From the NCBI GenBank assembly GCA_017480195.1, contig JAFVBE010000034.1, positions 1-64,000 of the forward strand: 64,000 bases of DNA. Reading direction: 5' to 3'. Below, in pieces: positions 32,401 through 39,600 of this stretch. Both the position numbers and the translations under genes were made by a program. Source of the stretch: Lachnospiraceae bacterium (GTDB taxonomy: Bacteria > Bacillota > Clostridia > Lachnospirales > Lachnospiraceae). The notes under the pieces were generated by a model. It worked only from the letters and a program-made list of their open reading frames with translations, ran no database searches and was not told the origin of the DNA. Numbering within the stretch: position 1 is the stretch's first letter; each line of letters opens with the position of its first letter.

Positions 32401-35400
32401 CTCTATAAGTAAGTGTAATATAACTATTTGAAGGAATAATAAAATCATTGCCATTGTCAGAGACAAAATCTGATGATTTTATTTCTGCATTATTACCCTG
32501 AGTTGAAGCATTAATTTGACCTAATCTAACACCATTTGCATCTTTAACAATTACCTCTAATTTGTAACTACTATTTAATATAGGCGACATACCGTAAACA
32601 CTAGAAAAATTATCATCGAGATCAATTGATGTAATATTATTGTCCCCAGGATTTTTAACCTTGACAACAAACTCTACTATATTTCCCACTTCAATATCAT
32701 TTGTGGTTACCTGTTTTAGTGTAGGATTACCTTTACCGTCATAAGTAGATTCACCTACCGGAGAAGTTGTTGACCAAACCTCATTCCCATTATCATCATA
32801 CAAAGCTGAAATATATTTTTCTAAATCAATATTACTATCTTCCGGTACAATAACATCTGCTTTATCTACAAAATCTTCTTTTGTCTTGTCTATAACCCAA
32901 GCCTCATTAGTCAATGTACCTGATACTCCATCATCTAATGTTGCTTCATATGTATATATAATTTTCTTTCCATTTTGCCAAATTGTATCTGTTTTTTCGA
33001 CATTAGCAGTTCCATCCCATACTGTATGTGTATGTCCTGTAAATGCCCACGAAAAACTTTGTCCCGAAAAAGTTATGTCAGAATCATTTATAGATGTTAT
33101 ACCATAATCATTAAAATTGTATTTCGAAGAGTCACTAACATATGTTATACCGTTAGGCATGACATCATTTATTTTAAATATATCATCACCTGAATACTGA
33201 CTTAAATCTATATCTTTTCCCGAATCATTTGTTACTGTGATTGTATATTTAACGGTTTCTCCAGGTTTTGCTTTGTTTCCCTTTGTGCTGTCAGTAACAT
33301 TGCTAACTGTTTTAGTTAAGGAAATTCCTTCTCCAACCACACTCCAATCCGGATTATAGATTTCTACATCATCGCTCTTGTTATAATCAGGAAGTGTTGC
33401 TGTATTTTTTAAAGAAGTATAATTGCTTGCACTATCCTTTATCTTTCCTGTAATAGTAATGGTTGTATAAGGGATTTCATCTTCATTATTTGATGTCCAC
33501 GCCGGAACATCAACTAAAATGCCACTTTCAGGAAAAGATGTATAAGTTGTCGAGTTATTACTTATTGTGATATTACTAACTTCAAATATATCATTAGGAG
33601 CAAATAAATCTGTAACCTTAACATTTTTTGCCTCTGCATACCCCTTATTATATACTTTAATCGAGTATAAAACTACATCACCTGCACTCTTCCAAATATC
33701 TCCATCTGAAACTATTTTTTCAACATATGGATCTGGTACATTCGGTTTTTCCAAAACCGCAGCAGAATCAAAATGAGACTCGTCACCATCTTCAACAAGA
33801 TAATTAGTTAATGTCTCACTTTTTCCATCCGTAATATCATAATTTACATAGGCATAAACATATCCTGTAACAGTACTTTCCGCTGGCACGGTTACGCTAA
33901 ATTTACTTCTATTAAATCCAACTGTGCTATAAGAATTATCTGCAGCATCTTCTTCTGGAGTTGTTTGACTATCAATACTTAAAGAAATACTATTACCATT
34001 AACGACAACAGGATTATCAGAAATTCCCGCCGCAGATAATTGTTCAGCAGTAGCAATTGATAATTTAGGATCCATCTCCTCTATAAGATTAATTGTTTCC
34101 TGAGATAAGCCATTATTTTTTACTGAAATACTAAATTTTACTATATTTCCTTTCTGTACGGATTTCATATTGATTCCTGTATTATTATTAGCTCCCGTAC
34201 CATAAACAGCTTCTGCACTCTTTTTTAATGTAAAATTTTTACTACCATCATCATATTTTGTATTTTTAATAGCCGGTATTGAAGTATATTCAGTTGATGG
34301 ATTATATTTTGATGTTGCTTTTACATCATAACTATTTACCATTGTACCGGTTCCTGATACAGTTAATGGCGCAGCTTTATCAATCTTAAAAACCGATTCT
34401 TTAGTTGTATAAATAATATTAGATGAATCTGTCGTTCTGTCCGTGTTATTAATTATAGCATTTAATGTAGCCGTATCTGAAATAGTTCTTGAAAAATTAA
34501 TACCAACAATTTTACCATTTTCCTCAATAGGCGACATTGAATCAACCGATAAAGGACCATCACCCGTTACACTAAGGTATTCCTTTAAGTCATTCCAAGT
34601 ATTACCATCATTTAAGCTTAATTTATCACCAAATCTCAACTCATCCGTAATAATAACGCTATTGATTCCTGCACTATTCTCCCATGTTTTAGGCAATGAA
34701 ATCTTTGACTGAACCGTATAGCTTATATCTTCTGACAGAGTGTCATCACCAGCTTTCTTTACAACTGAACTGGTACCTGTTTTAGTATTTGAAATACTTA
34801 TAGTTTCATTAGCTCCCGGAGTATGCGGAATAGTTACATTATTATTACCCTCTGGAGTTTTACCTGCATTGTCTCTAATACTTATATGTATGTCTTCACC
34901 TACAGATGTGTTATCATTTAAGTCAAAATTAAGAGATACTGTAACTGTTTGACCAGCAGCAATTCCACTTATGTAAACTTTTGAATGTCCTTCTTCCACA
35001 ACAAGCTTACATGTAATAGTGGATTGAGAACCTTGTGAACTTGTAAATGTCCATACTTTACTTCCATCAGCCTGATCAACAAAATTATTAGTAAAATCTA
35101 ATGCCGTTGGATCTATATCAACAATGTAAGCAAAATCTCCTGATGTATTATCATGATTTGCTCGTCCCAATGTAATAATCATTGTTCCTTGGCTGCCTGT
35201 AGGTAAGGAAGTTGCTGGATCCGCCTCAGGTGTAGTTGTTAAAAAACTAATATCTGCAAAATTTGCTTCAACTTCGCCATCCCCAACCAAATCATCATTC
35301 ACCGGTGTAATCATTCCAGAAGTTCCATTCAAACTCATAGTCTGATTAACCATTCCAATTAATATTCCTCCGTCATTATCGGATATTGCTTCTGTTGTTA

Positions 35401-35800
35401 CTGTATTATCAGATGCATATGCTTCTGTAATATCTTCTGCCTCTGTAGTATCAACAGCTTCTGTAGCTTCTGCCTCAGTTGTCACTTCCTCTGTATCAGA
35501 TGCAGTATTCTCCCCTTCCGTACTGTCTTCTGATGTATTTTCTTCGGTGGTTGAAGCTTGCTCGGTTATTTCTTCATATGTAGTATCTTCTGTCGTTTCC
35601 TCAGTGGCTTCCTCTGTCTCTTCTTCTGCCTCTGTGGTCAGATTGACAGACTCGTAGCCTGGTTCTTCTCCCTCCGCATATGCGTTATATCTCACCTGTC
35701 CGCTTCCTCCGGGCATGACGATAGAGAGCACCATAAGTGCCGACAGTAAGAATGATATTACCCTCTTTCTTGTATTTCCTGTTCGATGATTTCTTTTCAT
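23468..35800 (-). CDS. giant cell-wall-anchored adhesin with SpaA/Cna-B-type domains
   Basis: 4110 aa. Sec signal peptide at residues 1-42 (basic start, then RVISFLLSALMVLSIVMPG). A Thr/Glu-rich low-complexity stalk follows to about 145. The middle (about 470-1800) has DUF11-like repeats typical of surface stalks (SAGDVVLYSIKVYNKG, GETVKYTITVTNDSG). From about 1850 come tandem pilin-like/Cna-B beta modules (GSLVIKK..., GKLKVSK..., SVKISK...), then SpaA prealbumin-like domains with LHEVSAPDGYAV and LRETVAPDGYQL. Such domains commonly form Lys-Asn isopeptide bonds. The C-terminus has a Thr/Pro spacer, a PAPKTGD sorting signal near residue 4070, a hydrophobic helix and a basic tail. The leader promoter is at 35906-35934. 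No sortase gene lies in the window. Ligand unknown. Confidence 0.9.
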   Translation of the reverse strand: MKRNHRTGNTRKRVISFLLSALMVLSIVMPGGSGQVRYNAYAEGEEPGYESVNLTTEAEEETEEATEETTEDTTYEEITEQASTTEENTSEDSTEGENTASDTEEVTTEAEATEAVDTTEAEDITEAYASDNTVTTEAISDNDGGILIGMVNQTMSLNGTSGMITPVNDDLVGDGEVEANFADISFLTTTPEADPATSLPTGSQGTMIITLGRANHDNTSGDFAYIVDIDPTALDFTNNFVDQADGSKVWTFTSSQGSQSTITCKLVVEEGHSKVYISGIAAGQTVTVSLNFDLNDNTSVGEDIHISIRDNAGKTPEGNNNVTIPHTPGANETISISNTKTGTSSVVKKAGDDTLSEDISYTVQSKISLPKTWENSAGINSVIITDELRFGDKLSLNDGNTWNDLKEYLSVTGDGPLSVDSMSPIEENGKIVGINFSRTISDTATLNAIINNTDRTTDSSNIIYTTKESVFKIDKAAPLTVSGTGTMVNSYDVKATSKYNPSTEYTSIPAIKNTKYDDGSKNFTLKKSAEAVYGTGANNNTGINMKSVQKGNIVKFSISVKNNGLSQETINLIEEMDPKLSIATAEQLSAAGISDNPVVVNGNSISLSIDSQTTPEEDAADNSYSTVGFNRSKFSVTVPAESTVTGYVYAYVNYDITDGKSETLTNYLVEDGDESHFDSAAVLEKPNVPDPYVEKIVSDGDIWKSAGDVVLYSIKVYNKGYAEAKNVKVTDLFAPNDIFEVSNITISNNSTTYTSFPESGILVDVPAWTSNNEDEIPYTTITITGKIKDSASNYTSLKNTATLPDYNKSDDVEIYNPDWSVVGEGISLTKTVSNVTDSTKGNKAKPGETVKYTITVTNDSGKDIDLSQYSGDDIFKINDVMPNGITYVSDSSKYNFNDYGITSINDSDITFSGQSFSWAFTGHTHTVWDGTANVEKTDTIWQNGKKIIYTYEATLDDGVSGTLTNEAWVIDKTKEDFVDKADVIVPEDSNIDLEKYISALYDDNGNEVWSTTSPVGESTYDGKGNPTLKQVTTNDIEVGNIVEFVVKVKNPGDNNITSIDLDDNFSSVYGMSPILNSSYKLEVIVKDANGVRLGQINASTQGNNAEIKSSDFVSDNGNDFIIPSNSYITLTYRAKIISMQSGYIRNIVSDHNDSDEKATVDTQKYPILDGYKKIAIINKNVLANMGYNNVESDINYQDKASLSSSTDEYYVIYKIHVEEDTSAAFGKGFKVVDTLDSGLKFVTAGFENAPDISHPPVVVAYYDAWGRQICKGTENNYKYSVSTSGQTMTIESDDYVFDANHKYIDFYVIAEVDTGVSSDTTTLLNNNVKISFKDNGFDSDGNYVPANSELIDDDAVLEYAPGNINASHTKTAIGAFNTNTEKSRGNNNGIIELSGSSPESELSDNPTAGDSIIWRFRLTNENKPDSADMKDYIITDTLPYPYTFDDTYEDSSSSEAKFYPTITIHKNNSSEIIYGGVGNSKIFIKPTIEISDNTAILKWDTSNTDYDDDFILAPGEWLEVTFSSKIMDGKVGYPDDFVNHTTVKFTDGSTVNASSDGYKTDTDSVGNEAHMSIGGYATTSYKNIHYEHDDNVGSPDSDTGYGNDSHNYVKGLIGDKVTYTLVVKNAASIHINNMCIIDRLPYVNDIGVIDKNQRGSAFDVDWLGNAKITVYRATINGSDVTYDSGTDITSNTTISFAANNNSALVNDSNDWISNTDTVYSWHSSYQTGDKLIRFELPNDTEFSDSDYVEIIYDGIIPNDVTVSGESNIAWNDFAYAYHPITSSESSDVIKTAEPPKVGVWIEQLDVSAVFEAEKTVDGETPTSEQTFNFAVDEITPNTNGDYSSYTKLTDGFTTTGSNSGKKITFADKATYSAGATAGDVDHYYRIYETGTSEEYNIDSSYYIAKVTVTTATDGTITLSDSKAEIVAKYVKNDSEVYVAEYNNVDSDDTNNSTTKAVFDNKKKTGSVKLSKQVTFNGTPASDFSNEPFSINLTIDSNATASYPYVKDDATTGNITFTNGSTSSPVVLKDNEYITISGLPIGVKVTATEVDASNVFTNYTMAASSETTKDATIEAGETKEVTIKNTYTQDKGDLTITKAKEGVQDFPDVNQKFTISVTFDKAFTASEVNKVTTTETTAISEKSFTSGNAVTYTLKVGERIEIKGIPAGVEYTVDEDLTGVVDFSKTVTYGNNTHKITKDTTDTVTVYNKYTNGAIPASIEITKVSKDDSSEMIPNAVFGIYSNSECTSEVEKITTGDDGIATYSITDVRSILGTDESKIYYIKEISVPQPYVADTDTVHTVTISVESGSAVVKYDTDKDALTIENKKREGEIKVNKTFASGTTPVRVVFGAFKVVNGVVSNDKSAQIVFDSSDFTGGTASKKFTGLDLNSMYCVYELDKEDKPITDGTGVIGTTTYTVTANDNENISFTFDNYSKTASFTNAETKSSVKITKAVNFTSGSSKPTDKATKTFPIKITLSDNTINGEKDGISFTNGVGYTNISESASITITDLKLGTTVTVKEENNSGEKKDVIEAFSGYSYVAGSSTDSGTAKATKDSVEEINLINTYSQDKGSLVIKKSFEGVDADDLANMSSTDKANLKFTVTNSAGTYTKTITYARFDGDSEDGDNSAETYTITNLPVGSYKVTESGQDGILSNYILDTTGSVSEKSGNVTKDGSVIVEIKNKYEKITGKLKVSKIFKDTNGTVITTGLSDVTFGLFEGDTFKEEKTISGTDATRYVTFENLDVKKTYNVYEGTYDSVAGTFTKADTTVELNSKVYAVSSENATGVTFDTSGVTATTIDATDAIIYNTEANELGNLVIKKTITGIDSSDLSSIDKTKLVFTVKNSSNQTVTTVTYDKFSEDDDNNPDTYTIKNLPVGDYTVTESVTNDILNTYVIITTGTNQSTVTGTGAVTNGNSVTVELTNNYEKKTGSLKVNKIFKDTTDAEITDASKRKDVTIGLYSVSGATETFVDAKTLTASATDRYVEFTGLDVTKTYKVYEITGDYEPYTTYDTSITLDGKEYTITSEKTSNITFDYANTATATVSADDATITNTEVQEKGSLVIKKTFSGVDGADLTNMSSTDKTNLKFIVTNSAGTYNRTITYAQFVGDSEDGDSSPETYTITNLPIGSYTVTESGQDGILNKYNFVTTSSTTTVTKTVVKNDSVTAELKNTYTRKTGKLVIQKTFDSDPNLPEDYKRVEFNVLVTLSDETDTRLSGTVTYGGVEFKNGVATVKISVDSPKEISGIPAGYKYTVEEQTPLPTGYQIDNSGAIGTINGDSTHSVPLKNKYSPQSVSLKITKNFGNDSAIKSSDIKGTDKIVFTIKGPNDYSEDIDYYTFKDTGSITISNLTAGTYTVKETSYIPNSEYSRTTKVKVGTGGTEVTADSANVAIAAGGTGEVIFTNNYTIVEKAELDISKAVTGANAGDKEFKLEIKYTKDATTKYVAVNKNSATGYSLVDSAPAGDAVPTVKAGETLKIKVLPFGTYIVTEDTGNVALSGYVFNLSGSTVTGSATFDANVAKTVNLTNVYTENRSVKISKLDFATGTMISGAKLQLLKGDEIIEPVWTTDGSIKTITGLKSGVTYTLHEVSAPDGYAVIKDVDFVIGADNSVTVIPGSDGEAVYDAASGVIQLKDKKTSVKISKVDVTSQEELPGAKIQIIDEDGEVVEEWTSTDKPYEITGLKTGVTYTLRETVAPDGYQLTTDTTFTLNEDGSVNGTKTTTAKSNEGVLLVEDAPLGVLVINKQGFYNELCADDSNATKALEGVKFTLSKPDDSTFGQTKATDADGVVTFSGLAPGTYEVRETSTIGNYVLDEQVYTVKVNADGSNSGLVDASGKTVENNIIINDEYRADIRFVKVKLGNASQKLPGSTYGLYKLDEDNTLTKIAQATTDEDGVLEFEGVFTGIEYTVRELISPEGFYVSENPITISFAVNDDGKAVIDKIDDGNGTIVLSATGEITWLEPEISVSFIKQDLEGHNLAGAKLKVVDSDGNDIISWTSTTDAYLVDGVFKAGETYNLFEVEAPEGYEVAAPVSFTIDEKAGSEGIDTIVVVMKDAPITTTTVTPPEVTPPAPKTGDNTPVRPVAGMMMASLAGIMYLMLIGKRQRKRIRK
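26270..28100 (-). repeat. about 730-bp direct repeats inside the adhesin gene
   Basis: A pair of modules (GSLVIKK/GNLVIKK type, then GKLKVSK/GSLKVNK type) recurs with starts near 28095, 27365 and 26635, a period of about 730 bases (243 residues). Copies 1 and 3 of the first module are close at the DNA level, copy 2 more diverged. Such an array is prone to copy-number change by recombination. Confidence 0.8.
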
Positions 35801-35905
35801 ATTTTAAACCCTCCATGATTATAATTTATTTTAATCAGATGTAGCCCGTCCCACATTTAAAAATGGGCAGACCTATCCCACTGTAATTCTTTAATATTAC
35901 TTAAC

Positions 35906-35934
35906 ATAATATCGTACTTTTTACATTTTTTCAA
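35906..35934 (-). promoter_or_regulatory. predicted promoter of the adhesin gene
   Basis: On the minus strand TTGAAA and TATTAT lie 17 bases apart, giving a leader of about 100 bases. The leader contains a small hairpin (35851-35878) and a GGAGGG ribosome site. Confidence 0.55.
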
Positions 35935-35958
35935 TATCTTTTTTTGTCAAAAATCAAA

Positions 35959-35987
35959 GAAAAAAGTGCCATTTTAGGCACTTTTTC
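35959..35987. terminator. bidirectional-looking terminator
   Basis: AAAAAGTGCC / GGCACTTTTT stem with a six-base loop and T tracts on both strands. It can stop transcription of the remnant gene before it reaches the adhesin promoter. Confidence 0.75.
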
Positions 35988-36056
35988 ACATTTAACAATA
36001 TATTGTGTTTTGTTGTCATAATATAATCTATATATTGTTTTATTTTTTAAGTCGAT

Positions 36057-36524
36057 TTATACTGTTGCAAGTTCGGATAGTATGGTTTCTTTATATTCTT
36101 CCTGCTTATCCTGTGGAACATCCAACACTTCCATACATTCTTCTATATCCCAACCTTTTTTATTCATAAGGCTTTTTATTGCATTTAAAGCGGACTCATC
36201 ATATGCATCATTGTATGCATCATTATATCCTTCTTCATATACTCCTATACTGAGATTACACATATCCCATACCTCGCTTTCTATCTTCTCATTCATAACT
36301 ATACCGAATTCTTCCTGTAATATATGTCTTTTATCATCAAGTGTTCTCTCACTTGTCAACAATACATCTAACACTTTTAAAAGACCTTCGTAGTGCTCCT
36401 TATTCTGTCCCCCGAGACATACTGTTATTACATTTATCAAATCATAATTTTCTGTCTTTTCATCTGTAATTCCTATTACATTATCCTCTATTATGGAGTA
36501 TTTTGCAATAGTGTTTTTCTGCAT
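36057..36524 (-). pseudogene. C-terminal remnant of a PD-(D/E)XK (Rpn-family) nuclease gene
   Basis: 155 codons remain. The sequence (LINVITVCLGGQNKEHYEGLLKVLDVLL, VWDMCNLSIGVYEEGYNDAYNDAYDE, and a final helix WDIEECMEVLDVPQDKQEEY) matches what I know of the C-terminal half of Rpn-type proteins from Clostridia. The nuclease half is missing. The first ATG is immediately preceded by an in-frame TGA, and no ribosome site is present, so the start is an artefact of truncation. The break is 11 bases from a sequence shared with the other Rpn locus. A functional small protein cannot be excluded. Confidence 0.65.
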
Positions 36525-36534
36525 TCAATTGGAG

Positions 36535-36557
36535 AATGACACGATTTGTTGCTTTTT
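36535..36557 (+). repeat. 23-bp sequence shared upstream of both Rpn-type genes (copy 1)
   Basis: AATGACACGATTTGTTGC plus a T run, identical to 59107-59129, 150-200 bases before each Rpn start. It may be a promoter/leader or the boundary of a transferred unit. Confidence 0.75.
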
Positions 36558-36706
36558 GTATTTTTGTATTTACTTATGTATTTTTTTGTCATATAATCTC
36601 ATCATAAGCAAGTTAATCATTCTCGAGTTTTCTATAATTCAACTCATAATTTCTTGCTTACTTACCAATGATAATTAAATTTTTTCAAGTAAGGGGGAAT
36701 TTGCCT

Positions 36707-37822
36707 ATGAGTTCTATTTTGAAGAACCATTTTCCTATGATTAGGGAAAGACAAGCTGTGATTGATGAAATCAACCACAATACTTTTTTATCAGCAAGAT
36801 TTAATACTTGGACACTTGAAGAGCAGGAAAAGTTTCTCGATTACTGTACGGGAGAACGCGGAATGAAGATTACTTATGATCCTTTCTTCAAGGAGATTTT
36901 TGAACCTGATTACAATCCTGAGCGTCTTAATAGCATGCTGTCAAGTATATTCGGACAACAGGTTGTAATTATTAAGGTTCTTTCTAATGATGGTGCGCGT
37001 ATATCATCAGAAGCATCTTTGCTTATAACAGATATTCTTGTCCAATTGGAGGATGGCAGTCTAGTCAATGTCGAGATACAAAAGATTGGATATGCATTTC
37101 CGGGAGAACGCGCATCATGCTACTCTGCCGACCTTCTGCTTCGAGAGTATCGCCGTCTGCGTGATAAAAACAAGAAAAAATTTCGCTATAGTGATATAAA
37201 GCCGGTCTACACTATAGTAATATTTGAGGAAAGTCCTGACGAAATTAGACATGCAAAGGGTTATTATATACATAGGTCTAAGATATCTTTTGACACAGGT
37301 ATAAAGGTTAATCTTTTGCAAAAATATATCTTCATATCACTTGACAACTTCAGGGAAATTATGCACAATAGATTTAAAGCTATAAAAAGTGATGCAATAA
37401 AGAAAACTTCTACGGATGATAAAGGTATCAATGAAGCTGATACAGGATTGTTTCATAATAAACTTGAAGAATGGCTTATGTTTTTAAGCTTCGATGAGCC
37501 GGAATATATTGAACAGCTTGTAACACATAGTCCATACTTCAAAGAATTATATGCAGACATATATGATATGTGCCTGAACACAGAGAGGTTGATGGAGATG
37601 TATTCAAAAGAATTAGCAGAGCTTGACCGTAATACCGTCACATATATGATTGACGAACTTAAGGCTAAGGTTGATGTGCTTGAGGAAGAACGAGACAAGA
37701 CAATAACTGAGATTGACAGCCAAAAAGCCGAACTTGATAAAATCAGCAAAGAGCGTGATTTGGCAAATAACGAAATCCAGCGGCTTAAAGATCTATTATC
37801 TAAAAATGGAATAAATGCTTAA
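36707..37822 (+). CDS. Rpn/PDDEXK_2 family putative nuclease-transposase
   Basis: 371 aa from the ATG at 36707, which has AAGGGGG seven bases upstream. PD-(D/E)XK nuclease fold: the Asp of ITDILVQLEDG near residue 108 and the ExQ of VNVEIQKIG give the D...ExQ active-site pattern typical of this family, followed by SCYSADLLLREY. The C-terminal 90 residues form a charged coiled coil ending in DSQKAELDKISKERD. Related E. coli Rpn proteins promote RecA-independent DNA transfer; a similar role is inferred. Full-length homologue at 59326-60360. Converges with the ABC exporter genes. Confidence 0.85.
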   Translation: MSSILKNHFPMIRERQAVIDEINHNTFLSARFNTWTLEEQEKFLDYCTGERGMKITYDPFFKEIFEPDYNPERLNSMLSSIFGQQVVIIKVLSNDGARISSEASLLITDILVQLEDGSLVNVEIQKIGYAFPGERASCYSADLLLREYRRLRDKNKKKFRYSDIKPVYTIVIFEESPDEIRHAKGYYIHRSKISFDTGIKVNLLQKYIFISLDNFREIMHNRFKAIKSDAIKKTSTDDKGINEADTGLFHNKLEEWLMFLSFDEPEYIEQLVTHSPYFKELYADIYDMCLNTERLMEMYSKELAELDRNTVTYMIDELKAKVDVLEEERDKTITEIDSQKAELDKISKERDLANNEIQRLKDLLSKNGINA

Positions 37823-37828
37823 TTTAAG

Positions 37829-37854
37829 ACAGGTCGGCCATACAGCCGACCTGT
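37829..37854. terminator. hairpin between convergent genes
   Basis: Perfect ten-base stem ACAGGTCGGC / GCCGACCTGT with a six-base loop, placed between the stops of the Rpn gene and the ABC exporter. T tails are short, so efficiency is uncertain. Confidence 0.65.
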
Positions 37855-37857
37855 TTG

Positions 37858-39600
37858 CTAATGTGCAAACTGCGCATTATATAATTCACTATAGAATCCT
37901 TTCATAGCAAGGAGCTCGCTGTGTGAGCCCTTCTCGATTATATTTCCGTCGCGCATTACAAGGATTATGTCTGCTTCCTTAATCGTAGACAGTCTATGAG
38001 CTACCACGAAGCTGGTTCTGCCCTCCATCATCCTGTTAAACGCCTTCTGTATCCTTATCTCAGTTCTCGTATCTATAGATGAGGTTGCCTCATCAAGTAT
38101 AAGCATAGGAGGCATAAGAAGCATAACTCTAGTAATACACAAAAGCTGCTTCTGCCCCTGTGAGAGATTTCCACCATCTTCTGTTATGATTGTATCATAG
38201 CCTTGCGGAAGTCTCTTGATAAAGCTATGTGAGTGTGCTTTCTTCGCAGCCTCTATTACTTCTTCGTCTGTCGCATCAGGCTTGCCATATGTTATATTAT
38301 CTCTGATTGTGCCGGTCTTAAGCCATGTCTCTTGAAGCACCATACCATAGCTATCGCGCAGGCTTTCCCTCGTGATATGCCTTATATCATTACCATCTAC
38401 ACTTATGCTGCCATTATTTACATCATAGAATCTCATTAGAAGATTGATAAGTGTACTCTTGCCACAGCCGGTAGGTCCGACTATAGCTACTCTCATACCC
38501 GGCCTAACCAATAGATTAAGATGCTCTATAAGCCTCTTGTCCTCTGTATATGAAAATGATACATCATCTATCACGAGCGCTCCGTCAGCCTTCTCTAATA
38601 CTACCGCATCACTTTCATCAGGTATCTCGCTGTCCTCATCTATAAGCTCAAATACTCTGCCTGCACAAGCTATGGCATTCTGAAGCTCGGTAATTACATT
38701 CGATATTTCATTAAATGGTTTTGTGTACTGATTTGCATAGCTTAAAAAGCTGGTTAATCTTCCTATGCTCAAATGTCCTCTGATAGCCGATAATGCTCCG
38801 ATTATACCAACTGCCGCATACACCAGCCCATTTACGAATCTTGTGGAAGGATTGACAAGAGATGAATAAAATGTCGCATTCATACTGTCCTTCTCTAATT
38901 TCTCATTTATAACCTCGAATCTCTCTAATGCCTCATCCTCATATCCGAATGCCCTTACAATCTTCTGCTCTCCTATCATTTCATCAACAAGAGAGGTAAG
39001 CTCACCTCTTGACTCAGACTGTCCCCTGAACAGATTGTAGGTTCTCTTAGCTATAAACGCTGCGACGAACAGCGATATCGGTGTAAGCACTACGACAACA
39101 ATCGCAATCGACACATTTATATAGAGCATAAAGCCGAGCGTTCCAAGTATCGTGACAATACCGGTAAAAAGCTGTGAGAATCCCATCAGAAGTCCGTCTG
39201 CGAACTGGTCAATATCCGTTACTATCCTGCTGACTATGTCTCCATGAGAATGTGAATCAATATATGCGAGCGGCAGATCTGACAAATGGTTGAATGCCTC
39301 TATCCTTATATCCTTAACCACCATATAGGTTATGCGGTTATTGATTATACTCATAACCCATTGTGATATGGCGGTTATAGCTATTACAATTATGAATTTT
39401 ATAATTATCTCTCTTATTCCGTCAAAATCCACCTTTCCCGGTGCGATAATGAGGTTAATCGCATCGCCGGTAAGTATAGGCGCATAAAGTGTCGCAATAA
39501 CCGATATAAATGCACACGCAAAGGAAAGTATTACAAAAAATGTATACTTCTTAATATGCTTGATTATTCTCTTCATTATCCAAGTGTTACTCTTGTTCAT
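37858..39600 (-). CDS. ABC exporter half-transporter (consensus-Walker B subunit)
   Basis: 580 aa, type IV (MsbA/LmrCD-like) exporter. Six transmembrane helices over residues 15-320, then an ATPase domain: Walker A GPTGCGKST near 375, signature LSQGQKQ, Walker B LILDEATSSID with the catalytic Glu present, and the H-loop AHRLST. The signature reads LSQGQ rather than LSGGQ. Its start codon shares one base with the stop of the upstream partner gene, so translation is coupled. Forms a heterodimer with the next protein; substrate (drug, peptide or lipid) unknown. Confidence 0.93.
   Translation of the reverse strand: MNKSNTWIMKRIIKHIKKYTFFVILSFACAFISVIATLYAPILTGDAINLIIAPGKVDFDGIREIIIKFIIVIAITAISQWVMSIINNRITYMVVKDIRIEAFNHLSDLPLAYIDSHSHGDIVSRIVTDIDQFADGLLMGFSQLFTGIVTILGTLGFMLYINVSIAIVVVVLTPISLFVAAFIAKRTYNLFRGQSESRGELTSLVDEMIGEQKIVRAFGYEDEALERFEVINEKLEKDSMNATFYSSLVNPSTRFVNGLVYAAVGIIGALSAIRGHLSIGRLTSFLSYANQYTKPFNEISNVITELQNAIACAGRVFELIDEDSEIPDESDAVVLEKADGALVIDDVSFSYTEDKRLIEHLNLLVRPGMRVAIVGPTGCGKSTLINLLMRFYDVNNGSISVDGNDIRHITRESLRDSYGMVLQETWLKTGTIRDNITYGKPDATDEEVIEAAKKAHSHSFIKRLPQGYDTIITEDGGNLSQGQKQLLCITRVMLLMPPMLILDEATSSIDTRTEIRIQKAFNRMMEGRTSFVVAHRLSTIKEADIILVMRDGNIIEKGSHSELLAMKGFYSELYNAQFAH

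Noticed and set aside
35840..35900. Cyclic-di-GMP or other riboswitch in the adhesin leader
   Set aside because: A GTGGGACG string and a small hairpin occur, but the conserved GEMM core and second helix are missing and the leader is only about 100 bases.
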